A stretch of 64,000 nucleotides of DNA from Corallincola platygyrae (GTDB lineage: Bacteria; Pseudomonadota; Gammaproteobacteria; Enterobacterales; Neiellaceae), in NCBI RefSeq assembly GCF_039544265.1, contig NZ_BAABLI010000013.1, positions 62,001 through 126,000 on the forward strand. The letters run 5' to 3'. The translations under genes and the position numbers were made by a program. A model generated the notes under the pieces. It saw only the letters and a list, made by a program, of their open reading frames with translations, searched no databases and was not told where the DNA came from. This document shows, piece by piece, positions 36,068-43,981 of the stretch; the stretch's first letter is position 1, and each line of letters starts with the position of its first letter.

Positions 36068-38071
36068 TCAGGCGCTCAACCCACTCATCAAGTTTGAAAA
36101 CTGCTCAAAGCTCAATGTCTTGCCATCTGATAGCGCGGTGTCTGGTTGGGGGTGGATGTCCACAATAATGCCATCAGCACCTGCTGCTCTTGATGCATAG
36201 GTCAACGGCGCCAGCTGATTGATATCACTGATAGCATGGGTAGGGTCAACGATAACCGGCAAATGTGTCATGGATTTCAGTGCTGGAATGGCACCAAGAT
36301 CCAGCGTTTGACGAGCAGCGCCTTCGAATGTGCGGATGCCTCTTTCACAGAGAATGACTTGACGGTTACCTTGCGCCATGATGGTTTCCGCCGCCTGTAG
36401 CAGTTCGTCAAGGCTCGCCATTAAGCCACGCTTGAGAATGACCGGGCGGTGGGTACGTCCAACCTCTTGCAGCAGTTCAAGGTTCTGCATGTTGCGAGCG
36501 CCTATCTGCAGCAAGTCAGCTTGTCTGGCAACTTCAGCAACCTGATCGGGCTGGTGCACTTCGGTGACAAAGGGCAGCTCGTAACGCAGACCGGCTTCGC
36601 GCAGTAATTGCAGCGTCTGCCCTTGATTCGGCAAGTTATTATCCAGGTTCAGCTGCGGTGGGTAAAGCGCACCGCGTAACACCGCTGCGCCATGTTCTTT
36701 GACCTGTTGCGCACATGCCATGAGTTGCGCCTGTGATTCGATCACGCCAGGCCCTGCGAAGGTCACGAACTGACCGCCGCCAATAGTGACGTTTCGCAAT
36801 CGGATCTGGGTATTTTCCTGGCTTTCTCGGCTGACCAAAGGGGCGGAGGAGGTTTTGGTTTTTGACGAGCCTTCAGTGTTATCCCCTGTTGGTAAAGGCA
36901 GCTTTTCCAGTGGCACCTGAGTCGGACTTACTTCTTCGGAAGGATAGCAGCCAAGGACCTTCAGGTAGCGTGTAATTCGAGTGAGGGCTTCCAATGCGCT
37001 CTGCACATTGCTGCTGCGCAGGTTACCTTCGACATCTATGTAGAACATCTCTTCCCAAGGGTTACCCTGAATAGGGCGAGACTCCAACTTACACATGTTC
37101 AGGCCATGCTCCCGCATCACCAACAACGCCTCAACCAGAGAGCCAGGCTTTTGATCAACGGACATAATCAAGGTGGTTTTGGCTGGTATCTGCTCTGCCA
37201 CTTCCACTGGTTTTCTGGCAATAACTATAAAGCGACTGAAGTTCTCTTTCTGGTTTGCCAGCCCCGTTTTGATTGGCGTCAGGCCATACAGCTCACCACC
37301 GTCGGCACTGCCAATAGCAGCAACATGAGGATCTTTGAGTTCACTGACTTTAAGGAAAGCACTGGAGGAACTGTCACAAGGCTCAATTTTTACGCCCGTC
37401 AATGTGTCCAGATATTCGCTGCATTGTTGCGCGGGTTGAAAGTGGGCATAGATGGTATTGATTTGATTTTCTGTGGTTGGGGCGGCTGTCAGCAGGCAAT
37501 GTTCAACAGGTAAGGTCATTTCGCCAACAATGGAGCAGGTCGTATGCTGCAACACGTCATAAACCTGGGTAATACCGCCCGATGAGGTGTTTTCTATCGG
37601 CAACATGGCATAGTCAGCGTTGCCGGATTCAACTTCCTGAATGATTTGGGTGAAACTGCTACAGCCTCGCTCTACCAGATCTTCACAGATACGGCTGAAG
37701 TACTTTCTCATTGCCAGGTAGCTGTATGAACCTTTATCTCCCAGGAAGGCGACGCGGTAGACAGGTTGGCGATTTTCAGGGTTTGCCAGCTGTTGCAACA
37801 ACGCCTGCTGGGTGAGCACTGAATCTTCGATGATGGTGTGGTAAATCTGAGTGACGTAGTGGGCGTCTAAGCCGAGGTCTCGGCCTTTTTTGATCAGGGT
37901 TACCAGCAGCGCTTCTTCTCTGGCTTGGTCGCGAACAGCTTTGGTGACCTCAATTTTGCTACGCGCTACATCTAACGAAAGTTCGCGCCTACGGGACAGT
38001 AGCTTCAATACTGAACTATCTAACTCTGTGATCTCTTTACGAATCTCATCCAGTGATAGTGGCTTGGTCAT
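36068..38071 (-). CDS. pheA: Chorismate mutase / prephenate dehydratase / ACT, fused to a DAHP-synthase-like domain
   Basis: Phenylalanine biosynthesis enzyme of 667 residues. Residues 1-90 are an AroQ chorismate mutase (RRRELSLDVARSK), about 100-285 prephenate dehydratase (GSYSYLAMRKYFS; ENTSSGGITQVYD), and about 295-380 an ACT regulatory domain with the Phe-binding ESRPIQGNPWEEMFY. After a polar linker (about 390-425) comes a type I-beta DAHP-synthase fold with IGARNMQN, LCERGIRTFEGAAR and DPTHA. Its metal cysteine is Gly442, a metal glutamate is Asp638, and the KPRTS substrate loop is absent, so this domain may be non-catalytic. GGGAG precedes ATG 38071. Controlled by a leader-peptide attenuator. 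Confidence 0.95.
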   Translation of the reverse strand: MTKPLSLDEIRKEITELDSSVLKLLSRRRELSLDVARSKIEVTKAVRDQAREEALLVTLIKKGRDLGLDAHYVTQIYHTIIEDSVLTQQALLQQLANPENRQPVYRVAFLGDKGSYSYLAMRKYFSRICEDLVERGCSSFTQIIQEVESGNADYAMLPIENTSSGGITQVYDVLQHTTCSIVGEMTLPVEHCLLTAAPTTENQINTIYAHFQPAQQCSEYLDTLTGVKIEPCDSSSSAFLKVSELKDPHVAAIGSADGGELYGLTPIKTGLANQKENFSRFIVIARKPVEVAEQIPAKTTLIMSVDQKPGSLVEALLVMREHGLNMCKLESRPIQGNPWEEMFYIDVEGNLRSSNVQSALEALTRITRYLKVLGCYPSEEVSPTQVPLEKLPLPTGDNTEGSSKTKTSSAPLVSRESQENTQIRLRNVTIGGGQFVTFAGPGVIESQAQLMACAQQVKEHGAAVLRGALYPPQLNLDNNLPNQGQTLQLLREAGLRYELPFVTEVHQPDQVAEVARQADLLQIGARNMQNLELLQEVGRTHRPVILKRGLMASLDELLQAAETIMAQGNRQVILCERGIRTFEGAARQTLDLGAIPALKSMTHLPVIVDPTHAISDINQLAPLTYASRAAGADGIIVDIHPQPDTALSDGKTLSFEQFSNLMSGLSA

Positions 38072-38094
38072 CCGTATTGCTCCCAAAATTCATG

Positions 38095-38123
38095 TAAAAA
38101 AAAGCCTCCCGCAGTGGGGAGGC
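38095..38123 (-). terminator. pheA attenuator (terminator with competing antiterminator)
   Basis: In the minus-strand RNA, GCCUCCC (from 38123-38117), a six-base loop and GGGAGGC (38110-38104) form a terminator followed by eight U residues. An identical GGGAGGC inside the leader reading frame (38171-38165) can pair with the same GCCUCCC to give an antiterminator. A pause hairpin CCCGC-ACC-GCGGG lies at 38181-38169. This is the standard amino-acid attenuation layout. Confidence 0.9.
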
Positions 38124-38149
38124 TTGTTTATTCGTCTTTCTTTGTGTCT

Positions 38150-38224
38150 TTACACGACGAAATCGCCTCCCGCGGTGCGGGTGGTAAAGGCAAAAAGAAA
38201 GAAAAACAAAATATTCAGTTTCAT
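38150..38224 (-). CDS. pheL: pheA leader peptide (24 residues, Phe-rich)
   Basis: Short frame MKLNILFFFLFAFTTRTAGG, then DFVV and a stop. Six of 24 residues are phenylalanine, five of them at positions 7-13. A ribosome stalled there would mask the first pause arm and free GGGAGGC for antitermination; one that reaches the stop would cover GGGAGGC and let the terminator form. There is no Shine-Dalgarno sequence; the predicted transcription start is the A of the ATG, so the leader may be translated as a leaderless mRNA. Equivalent in role to E. coli PheL. Confidence 0.88.
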   Translation of the reverse strand: MKLNILFFFLFAFTTRTAGGDFVV

Positions 38225-38230
38225 GGGGTC

Positions 38231-38259
38231 AATCTATGGGGGATTGCTTGCAGTGTCAA
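38231..38259 (-). promoter_or_regulatory. Sigma-70 promoter of the pheL-pheA transcript
   Basis: TTGACA (minus strand, 38259-38254), a 17-base spacer and TAGATT (38236-38231). The -35 is a perfect consensus and the spacing optimal. With standard spacing the +1 base is 38224, exactly the first base of the leader-peptide ATG. Confidence 0.8.
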
Positions 38260-38274
38260 GGCGATGATACAGAA

Positions 38275-38295
38275 GAGCGGGGAATTTCCCCGCTC
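38275..38295 (-). terminator. Hairpin downstream of hpf
   Basis: GAGCGGGGAA and TTCCCCGCTC form a 10-bp perfect palindrome around a single central base, 20 bases past the hpf stop. The following bases on the minus strand (TTCTGTATCA) are only weakly T-rich, so termination may be partial. It lies just upstream of the pheL promoter and separates hpf from pheL-pheA. Confidence 0.6.
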
Positions 38296-38314
38296 AGTGG
38301 CTTGACATCGGATG

Positions 38315-38683
38315 TTAGGCCGCGTCAGTGATCTCCTCTATCGGCTCGCCGGCGATGACGCCATCGCGACACTGATTTTTACCGCTTCTAGCGCCACGGT
38401 GGGCGGAAGGCTTGTGTTGATAGCGGTTGAGTTGGCGCTCCAGGCGCTGGCCAAGCAGGTTGATTGCAGCATACATATCTTCATGCTCTGCTTTGGCGAA
38501 AATCTTGTCATTAGGTACCGTGATTGAGGCTTCTATCTGATGGAGTTTTTTCTCCTGGGTAATGATGACATGGGGATTGATGAGTGCAATGTCGAGGCGC
38601 TCTAACTTACTGAATCTGGATTCGATACGCGCGCGGATAGAATCGGTGAGTTCAAGGTGTTTCGCGGTGATTTCGATGCGCAT
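38315..38683 (-). CDS. hpf: Ribosome hibernation-promoting factor / RaiA family
   Basis: 122-residue short-form hibernation factor that binds the 30S decoding site in stationary phase. It begins MRIEITAKHLELTDSIRARI and has IEASITVPNDKIFAKAEHED followed by MYAAINLLGQRLERQLNRYQ, the basic helix of the family. The second in-frame ATG (38683) is chosen since GGAG lies at proper distance; the first (38689) is only one base from the Shine-Dalgarno. The C-terminal tail (about 30 residues) is longer than E. coli HPF, closer to RaiA/YfiA in length. Confidence 0.92.
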   Translation of the reverse strand: MRIEITAKHLELTDSIRARIESRFSKLERLDIALINPHVIITQEKKLHQIEASITVPNDKIFAKAEHEDMYAAINLLGQRLERQLNRYQHKPSAHRGARSGKNQCRDGVIAGEPIEEITDAA

Positions 38684-38869
38684 AGGCATTCTCCTCTTAT
38701 CACTGTTTTCACTTTCTTCGTAGACAGACTATCGCGCTCTTGGTTCCGTTGGAATTGATCCTAATCACGCTTCTCACCGGCTGAAAAAGTTCCCGATTGG
38801 TTTGTGATGAAGTCACCAATTCTGCTAACGTGCAGAAAAAATCAACTTGAAAAAAAGGTGATTGTCTCC

Positions 38870-39538
38870 ATGGCAAAAGACGCTGTCGAAACCGTAGTCA
38901 GGCGAAAGGTTTGGGACTTGCCTGTCAGGCTTTATCACTGGTGTCAGGCGGGGTTGCTGGTCGGTTTGTGGTGGACCGCGGAGCAGGGGGATATGGAGTG
39001 GCATCTGTTTTTGGCCTACAGCCTGATTGCATTGTGGAGTAGCCGAATTGTCTGGGGATTTGTGGGCAGTGAAACTGCCAGGTTTTCACAGTTTTTACGG
39101 TCTCCAATAGAAGCTTTCAGGTATCTGCGAGGGAAACCACATACAGCCCCAGGCCACAACCCCGCTGGGGGCTGGATGGTGGTTTTACTGATAACCTTGG
39201 TCGCGGTTCAGTTTGGATCGGGGTTATTCACCAGCGACGATATCTTTACTGAGGGGCCACTCTACAGTGCGGTTAGTAGTGACGTCTCCAGTTTGATGGG
39301 GCAGGTTCATGAGTGGAATTTTGATGTTCTGCTTGGTGCGGTTGCAATGCACTTGCTTGCTGTCGCTGTCTACGAATTGAAAGGCCATCGTCTGGTGGTG
39401 CCCATGTTTAGTGGGAAGCAAAAAGCTGGTGCACAGACAGTGGATGCGGTGATGCGGCCTGTTTGGATATGGTTGGTGATTCTGGCTGTGTTTGCCGGAG
39501 GGATTTATTACTGGTGGCAGCCAGAGATACCGTGGTGA
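38870..39538 (+). CDS. Cytochrome b561-family membrane protein
   Basis: 222 residues from ATG 38870, which has AAGGTGA upstream; an ATG at 38804 would add 22 residues. Four membrane helices carry the diheme-type histidines: His near RLYHWCQAGLLVGLWW, a middle His pair in the GHNPAGGWMVVLLITL loop region and His in VHEWNFDVLLGAVAMHLLAV. The family transfers electrons to or from periplasmic c-type cytochromes. No partner cytochrome gene is adjacent. Ends at a strong terminator. Confidence 0.88.
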   Translation: MAKDAVETVVRRKVWDLPVRLYHWCQAGLLVGLWWTAEQGDMEWHLFLAYSLIALWSSRIVWGFVGSETARFSQFLRSPIEAFRYLRGKPHTAPGHNPAGGWMVVLLITLVAVQFGSGLFTSDDIFTEGPLYSAVSSDVSSLMGQVHEWNFDVLLGAVAMHLLAVAVYELKGHRLVVPMFSGKQKAGAQTVDAVMRPVWIWLVILAVFAGGIYYWWQPEIPW

Positions 39539-39561
39539 TCTAGTAAAGCATCTTTAGTAAA

Positions 39562-39586
39562 AAAGGCCGGCATAACCGGCCTTTAT
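39562..39586. terminator. Terminator between cytochrome b561 and yggX
   Basis: AAAGGCCGG (39562-39570), loop CATAA, CCGGCCTTT (39576-39584). A-run and T residues flank the stem on both sides, so it suits both converging transcripts. Confidence 0.85.
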
Positions 39587-39603
39587 ATTTGGTGGGGTGA
39601 AAA

Positions 39604-39876
39604 CTATTCCGATGGAGGTGTGTAACCCTCAACATCAACATCTTCACCCTCGAACAAAAACTTCACCATATTCTGTTCCAGCATCTGGCGATGTTCGGCA
39701 TTCATCATGTTCAGCTTGTGCTCATTAATCAGCATGGTTTGTTTCGCTTGCCACTGGCCCCAGGCTTCTTTGGAGATATTGTCAAAGATGCGTTTACCCA
39801 GTTCGCCTGGGTAGAGTTGAAAATCCAGGCCGTCGGCATCTTTTTGTAGTCGGGCGCAGAACACGGTACGTGCCAT
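39604..39876 (-). CDS. yggX: Oxidative damage / Fe(II) trafficking protein YggX
   Basis: 90-residue protein matching YggX throughout: ARTVFCARLQKDADGLDFQLY with the conserved Cys, then YPGELGKRIFDNISKEAWGQ and WQAKQTMLINEHKLNMMNAE. It protects iron-sulfur clusters from oxidation, probably by handling iron. It overlaps the mutY stop codon by one base (TGATG), giving the mutY-yggX operon known from E. coli; MutY itself is an iron-sulfur enzyme. Confidence 0.96.
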   Translation of the reverse strand: MARTVFCARLQKDADGLDFQLYPGELGKRIFDNISKEAWGQWQAKQTMLINEHKLNMMNAEHRQMLEQNMVKFLFEGEDVDVEGYTPPSE

Positions 39877-40952
39877 CAGTTGCTCTCCTGTGTTGCTAAT
39901 GCAGCAAGTAGTTTTTTGGTCGGGGCGGCCAAGCCAACCGACGCAGGTTGCGCCAAGTTATACCAGAGCGTGGGGACGGATTCCATGCATAGTGACGCGC
40001 TTTGTTGTGTTGGGGCGTCAAACAACAATGGTGTGATTTCCAGGTGAAAATGGCTGAAGGTGTGGCGAAAAGGAGACATGGCCTTTGCCTCAGCCACTGA
40101 TAGCCCTAGTTGTTCACATAGCTCTGCCAGAGACTGCGTCGAGTCAGCTTCTGGAAACCCCCACAACCCTCCCCACAGTCCGCTGGGCGGTCTCTGATAA
40201 AGCAATATGCTGTCACCACGTTTGAGTAGCAACATATGGGTATGACGGGTTGGGATCTGTTTTTTGGGTTTGGAAACCGGGAAGCTTTTCGGATTACCCG
40301 ATGCAAAGCCCTGACACATCTCTGCGACAGGGCACTCTGCGCACAATGGCTTACTTCGGCTGCACAGTGTTGCCCCCATATCCATCATTGCCTGATTAAA
40401 AGCAGCGACCTCATTTTCAGGGGTTAACCTGTCAGCCAGAAGCCAAAGCTCTTTTTCTACCGTCGCTTTTCCCGGCCACTCCTCCAGCGCCAGCAGCCTT
40501 GCCAGTAAACGTTTGACATTGCCATCTAGGATAGGATGTCGCTGCTCCATGCTGAGAGACAAAATAGCCCCCGCGGTGGAGCGACCAATCCCTGGCAAGG
40601 AGATCATCTGCTCCAATGTATCTGGGAAGGTACCGCCAAACTGCTCAACGACCATGATGGCCGCTTTGTGCAGATTACGGGCGCGGGCGTAATAGCCTAG
40701 GCCGGTCCAATGATGTAGTACTTCATCCTGCGGTGCCTCCGCCAATGCTTGAACAGTGGGAAACCGCCCCATAAACCGCAGGTAATAGTCGATCACAGTC
40801 GCAACCTGAGTCTGTTGCAGCATAATTTCTGACACCCATACACGGTAGGGAGTTTTGTTTATCTGCCAGGGAAGGTCTTTGCGGCCACTAACGTGATACC
40901 AGCTGATGATCTTTTGGCTAAACTGCTGACACTGAGCTTCTGTGCTGAACAC
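39876..40952 (-). CDS. mutY: A/G-specific adenine glycosylase
   Basis: Removes adenine mispaired with 8-oxoguanine. The 358-residue protein has the HhH-GPD region (PYRVWVSEIMLQQTQVATVI; GIGRSTAGAILSLS with the catalytic Asp in HPILDGNVKR), the iron-sulfur ligands C-x6-C-x2-C-x5-C in CSRSKPLCAECPVAEMC, and a C-terminal NUDIX-like 8-oxoG-recognition domain. GTG 40952 is chosen: AAGGAG lies four bases upstream and the protein then starts MFSTEAQCQQF, in line with E. coli MutY (350 residues). The frame is open further upstream without a ribosome site. Confidence 0.96.
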   Translation of the reverse strand: MFSTEAQCQQFSQKIISWYHVSGRKDLPWQINKTPYRVWVSEIMLQQTQVATVIDYYLRFMGRFPTVQALAEAPQDEVLHHWTGLGYYARARNLHKAAIMVVEQFGGTFPDTLEQMISLPGIGRSTAGAILSLSMEQRHPILDGNVKRLLARLLALEEWPGKATVEKELWLLADRLTPENEVAAFNQAMMDMGATLCSRSKPLCAECPVAEMCQGFASGNPKSFPVSKPKKQIPTRHTHMLLLKRGDSILLYQRPPSGLWGGLWGFPEADSTQSLAELCEQLGLSVAEAKAMSPFRHTFSHFHLEITPLLFDAPTQQSASLCMESVPTLWYNLAQPASVGLAAPTKKLLAALATQESN

Positions 40953-41177
40953 GGTACTCCTTAGGTTACTGTTGTTCGGGGTAAGCGACTGATAACTAAT
41001 TACGGCCTGGCAGTGTACTTGGTTTGCTGTTGTTTTTGGACCTATCCGCAGTGCGGTTATGATTGCCAATCTCACTTGCACCTGCAGGCGTCGGTGTGGA
41101 TAATTCCTCGCCCCTTGCCGATGAGTAAAGGCTCAGCGAGATGTTTCAGTTAATGATCTGTTTTTGAGGACCCAGTG

Positions 41178-41906
41178 ATGAGCGATGAAACCAAGCGTGA
41201 TGTGAATCAGGCCGAGTTTACGGAAGATGGCAAATATGTCCGGAAGATCCGTAGTTTCGTTCGTCGAGAAGGGCGTTTAACCAAACGTCAGTCCAACGCG
41301 CTGGAAAACCTGTGGTCTGTTTATGGCTTGGATCATACCAACGGCATCCTTGATATCAGCGCACTTAAGCCTGATGCCAAAGAGGTGGTGCTGGAGATTG
41401 GTTTTGGTATGGGCAAAAGCCTGGTTGAAATGGCCAAATCTGCGCCTGATACGCTTTATATTGGGGTCGAAGTACATCGCCCGGGCGTTGGCGCCTGTAT
41501 CGCAGAGGCCGATGATGAGGGTGTTACCAACCTTAAAGTGTTTGAGTTCGACGCGGTGGAAGTGTTAGCTGATTGTATTCCCGACGAGAGTCTGGACCGA
41601 GTACAATTATTCTTCCCTGATCCTTGGCACAAGAAAAAGCACCATAAGCGTCGCATCGTGAAACCCGAGTTCATTGAAAGCATCAGGCAAAAACTGAAAG
41701 TCGGCGGTGTTTTCCACATGGCAACTGACTGGGAAAACTATTCAGAACATATGCTGCTGGAAATGAGCGAAGCGCCTGGATTCACCAACCTCTCAGACAC
41801 CGGTGACTTTGTGCCTCGTCCTGATCACCGACCGCTGACTAAATTCGAACAGCGTGGTCACCGTTTGGGGCACGGTGTTTGGGATTTAATGTTCGCTAAG
41901 CAATAA
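41178..41906 (+). CDS. trmB: tRNA (guanine-N7)-methyltransferase
   Basis: Makes m7G46 in tRNA using SAM. The 242-residue protein has the SAM loop VVLEIGFGMGKSLVEMA, the YIGVEVHRPGVGACI segment, and the TrmB signature LFFPDPWHKKKHHKRRIVKPEF. ATG 41178 has GAGGA seven bases upstream. Divergent from mutY, as in Shewanella-type genomes. Its likely terminator overlaps the end of the convergent GGDEF gene. Confidence 0.96.
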   Translation: MSDETKRDVNQAEFTEDGKYVRKIRSFVRREGRLTKRQSNALENLWSVYGLDHTNGILDISALKPDAKEVVLEIGFGMGKSLVEMAKSAPDTLYIGVEVHRPGVGACIAEADDEGVTNLKVFEFDAVEVLADCIPDESLDRVQLFFPDPWHKKKHHKRRIVKPEFIESIRQKLKVGGVFHMATDWENYSEHMLLEMSEAPGFTNLSDTGDFVPRPDHRPLTKFEQRGHRLGHGVWDLMFAKQ

Positions 41907-41912
41907 CTCTGT

Positions 41913-43844
41913 TTAGTCTTCGAGTACCAGAGCTTCTATGTAGGGGCTGTCGTTATCTAAAGAGACCTGATTTCGGGTCTCTTTTGCTTTATAGAGGGCG
42001 CGATCAGCGGCTTCATATATCTTGCCAAAACTTACATTGTGTCCGCTTGCGACACCAAAACTGGCAGTAACACGTAGGTTATTAATAAAGGTGTGGGTAG
42101 CGTAAACCTGCCTGAGTTTTTCAGCGCGTTCAGCGGCTTTTTTAGTCCCGCAGCCGGGTAATACAATCAGGAACTCTTCGCCACCAATACGTGCGACCAA
42201 ATCGCTTTCACGGGTATTGGCCAGTGCCAAATCAGAAAACTGCTGCAGTATTCTGTCCCCAGTCTGGTGACCGTGGTTGTCATTTATTTTCTTAAAGAAA
42301 TCGATATCGAAGATAACAAAAGCGACTTCATTTAGACGCGCATCTTTCAGCCAGTTTTCACTGCGGGCAACCGCGGCGCGTCTGTTCAGCAAACCTGTCA
42401 GAGCATCAGTATCCGCTAACTCTTTCAGTTTCTTTCGTTGGACCAGAACACGAATCACGTAAAGGGATAAGCTGATAGCCAATGCTAAACCCAAGCCTAA
42501 CACCATCCACTGCAGTCTTTGTCGCTCTGCCGCGATCTCAAGTTGTCGTTCGTATTCTGTATTTCGGTTCGTTAGCTGCTGATTCTTGTTGGTAACACGT
42601 TCATACTCCATTTCAGCCAGCAGTGACTCGATGCCTCCTGCCACAAAGCTACGTATTCGAGTAATCAGCAGTTGGCGATAGGTGTTCATCGCCTGAAAGC
42701 TCTCGGTGGCATTTTGTTTTTTGGCTGCCAATTCCCCTTTGCTCAGGAATATCTCAAGACCCGCAAGCGAGTTACGTGTACTTCCCGGCAGTTGTTTGTG
42801 ATGTATCTCTGCCTCTTGTATTGCTGCTTCCGCCAGATCCAATCTGTTGTTCGCCAGATACCAATTAGCCTTAAGACTGGCGAAGGTAAATTTTTCCAAG
42901 CTGGAATTAGCCAGCCTCTGGCCCGTTTCGATAGATCGATAGGCTGCTTCATAGGCTTGCTGAACAATATAAAGTCTGGCCAAACCCTCAGCGGCTTTAA
43001 TTTTCAGGCTGGGCAGTGAGGCGTGAGTGGCGTAATCATCTGCGAGTATGTAGAGACTTTCTGCATTGTCCCAATCCGATTGCTGAAAGTAGTTTCGAGC
43101 AAGCACCAACAAGGTTTCGATCAACTTGTTTTGCGGCCCATTTTCTTTGAAGAAGGCGCGAGCCCCTGCTATCAAAGTGATTGCTTTTTCGCTCATAGCG
43201 ACACTGGTGTAGAAATTGCCGTAGGAGAGGTCGATGTTGGCGTCAATACGCGCGCTGTTAAGTGGCTCCGCTATCTCTATTGCTCTACGCAGATACTCCA
43301 CTGAGATTAATGAATTACCAAACTGGGTAGTAAAATTGGCGGCGAAAAGAAGGGCATCAATTGCGAGCTCATCATCATTGTAGTGAAGTGCCAGGTTGAT
43401 CACTTCATTAACTTGAACCATCACCGACTGATAGTCGCGATGTTTAGCGTTAACTCTAAGCTGTAATAGCCAGGCATCGGCGTAGGCTGAGCTTGCTGTC
43501 TGCAGCGTCAATGCACTTTGTGCCAGGCCAAGTACATCTCGGATCTCTTTCTCTTTCGATGGCGCTCGGGCAAATAGCAGGTGAGCGCGGGTTAGGTGCA
43601 ATAAACCTGACCATTCCAATTCCAAGTCTTCATTAAGCTCAATTTCTGCTTCGATGGCTGCAAGTTGACGTTCAGCCCGACCCAATTGTCCTTCATCTAT
43701 GTATGAACGGACCGTTTCGAAGTCGGCGTAATAGTTTTTCGACTGCACTTTTGTGGGAAAGAGCAGGGCACTGCAAAGCAAGGCTATGAACGGAATAAAT
43801 TGGAGCGCTCTCATACGGCGACGTGTCGGTTGGAATAAATTCAT
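41913..43844 (-). CDS. Exported TPR sensor with GGDEF diguanylate cyclase
   Basis: 643-residue membrane protein. A signal peptide (LQFIPFIALLCSALLFPTKV) is followed by a periplasmic alpha-helical TPR-like domain of about 370 residues, a coiled coil (YERVTNKNQQL...), one membrane helix (WMVLGLGLALAISLSLYVI) and a cytoplasmic GGDEF domain. The catalytic motif RIGGEEF is intact and an I-site RESD lies five residues upstream, so c-di-GMP synthesis with product inhibition is likely. The layout suits sensing a periplasmic protein or peptide. Start codon choice is uncertain (ATG 43844 or 43814). Confidence 0.92.
   Translation of the reverse strand: MNLFQPTRRRMRALQFIPFIALLCSALLFPTKVQSKNYYADFETVRSYIDEGQLGRAERQLAAIEAEIELNEDLELEWSGLLHLTRAHLLFARAPSKEKEIRDVLGLAQSALTLQTASSAYADAWLLQLRVNAKHRDYQSVMVQVNEVINLALHYNDDELAIDALLFAANFTTQFGNSLISVEYLRRAIEIAEPLNSARIDANIDLSYGNFYTSVAMSEKAITLIAGARAFFKENGPQNKLIETLLVLARNYFQQSDWDNAESLYILADDYATHASLPSLKIKAAEGLARLYIVQQAYEAAYRSIETGQRLANSSLEKFTFASLKANWYLANNRLDLAEAAIQEAEIHHKQLPGSTRNSLAGLEIFLSKGELAAKKQNATESFQAMNTYRQLLITRIRSFVAGGIESLLAEMEYERVTNKNQQLTNRNTEYERQLEIAAERQRLQWMVLGLGLALAISLSLYVIRVLVQRKKLKELADTDALTGLLNRRAAVARSENWLKDARLNEVAFVIFDIDFFKKINDNHGHQTGDRILQQFSDLALANTRESDLVARIGGEEFLIVLPGCGTKKAAERAEKLRQVYATHTFINNLRVTASFGVASGHNVSFGKIYEAADRALYKAKETRNQVSLDNDSPYIEALVLED
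41959..41985 (+). terminator. Candidate trmB terminator inside the convergent gene
   Basis: AAGAGACC (41960-41967) and GGTCTCTT (41976-41983) form an 8-bp stem with an A-run before and T residues after. It lies 53 bases past trmB but within the last codons (KETRNQVS) of the opposing GGDEF gene. It may be a real antisense-coded terminator or chance. Confidence 0.45.
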
Positions 43845-43981
43845 TTTAGCGCAATGGCTTAGCTAAACCTTATAAACTCTCACTTCAAACTGTTTTAAGT
43901 TTCTTAATGGGGGAGGGATCACACTGGTATACCGTCTTTAGTTATCAGTAGAATGAGCCCAATGGTTTCTCGGAGTTAGTT

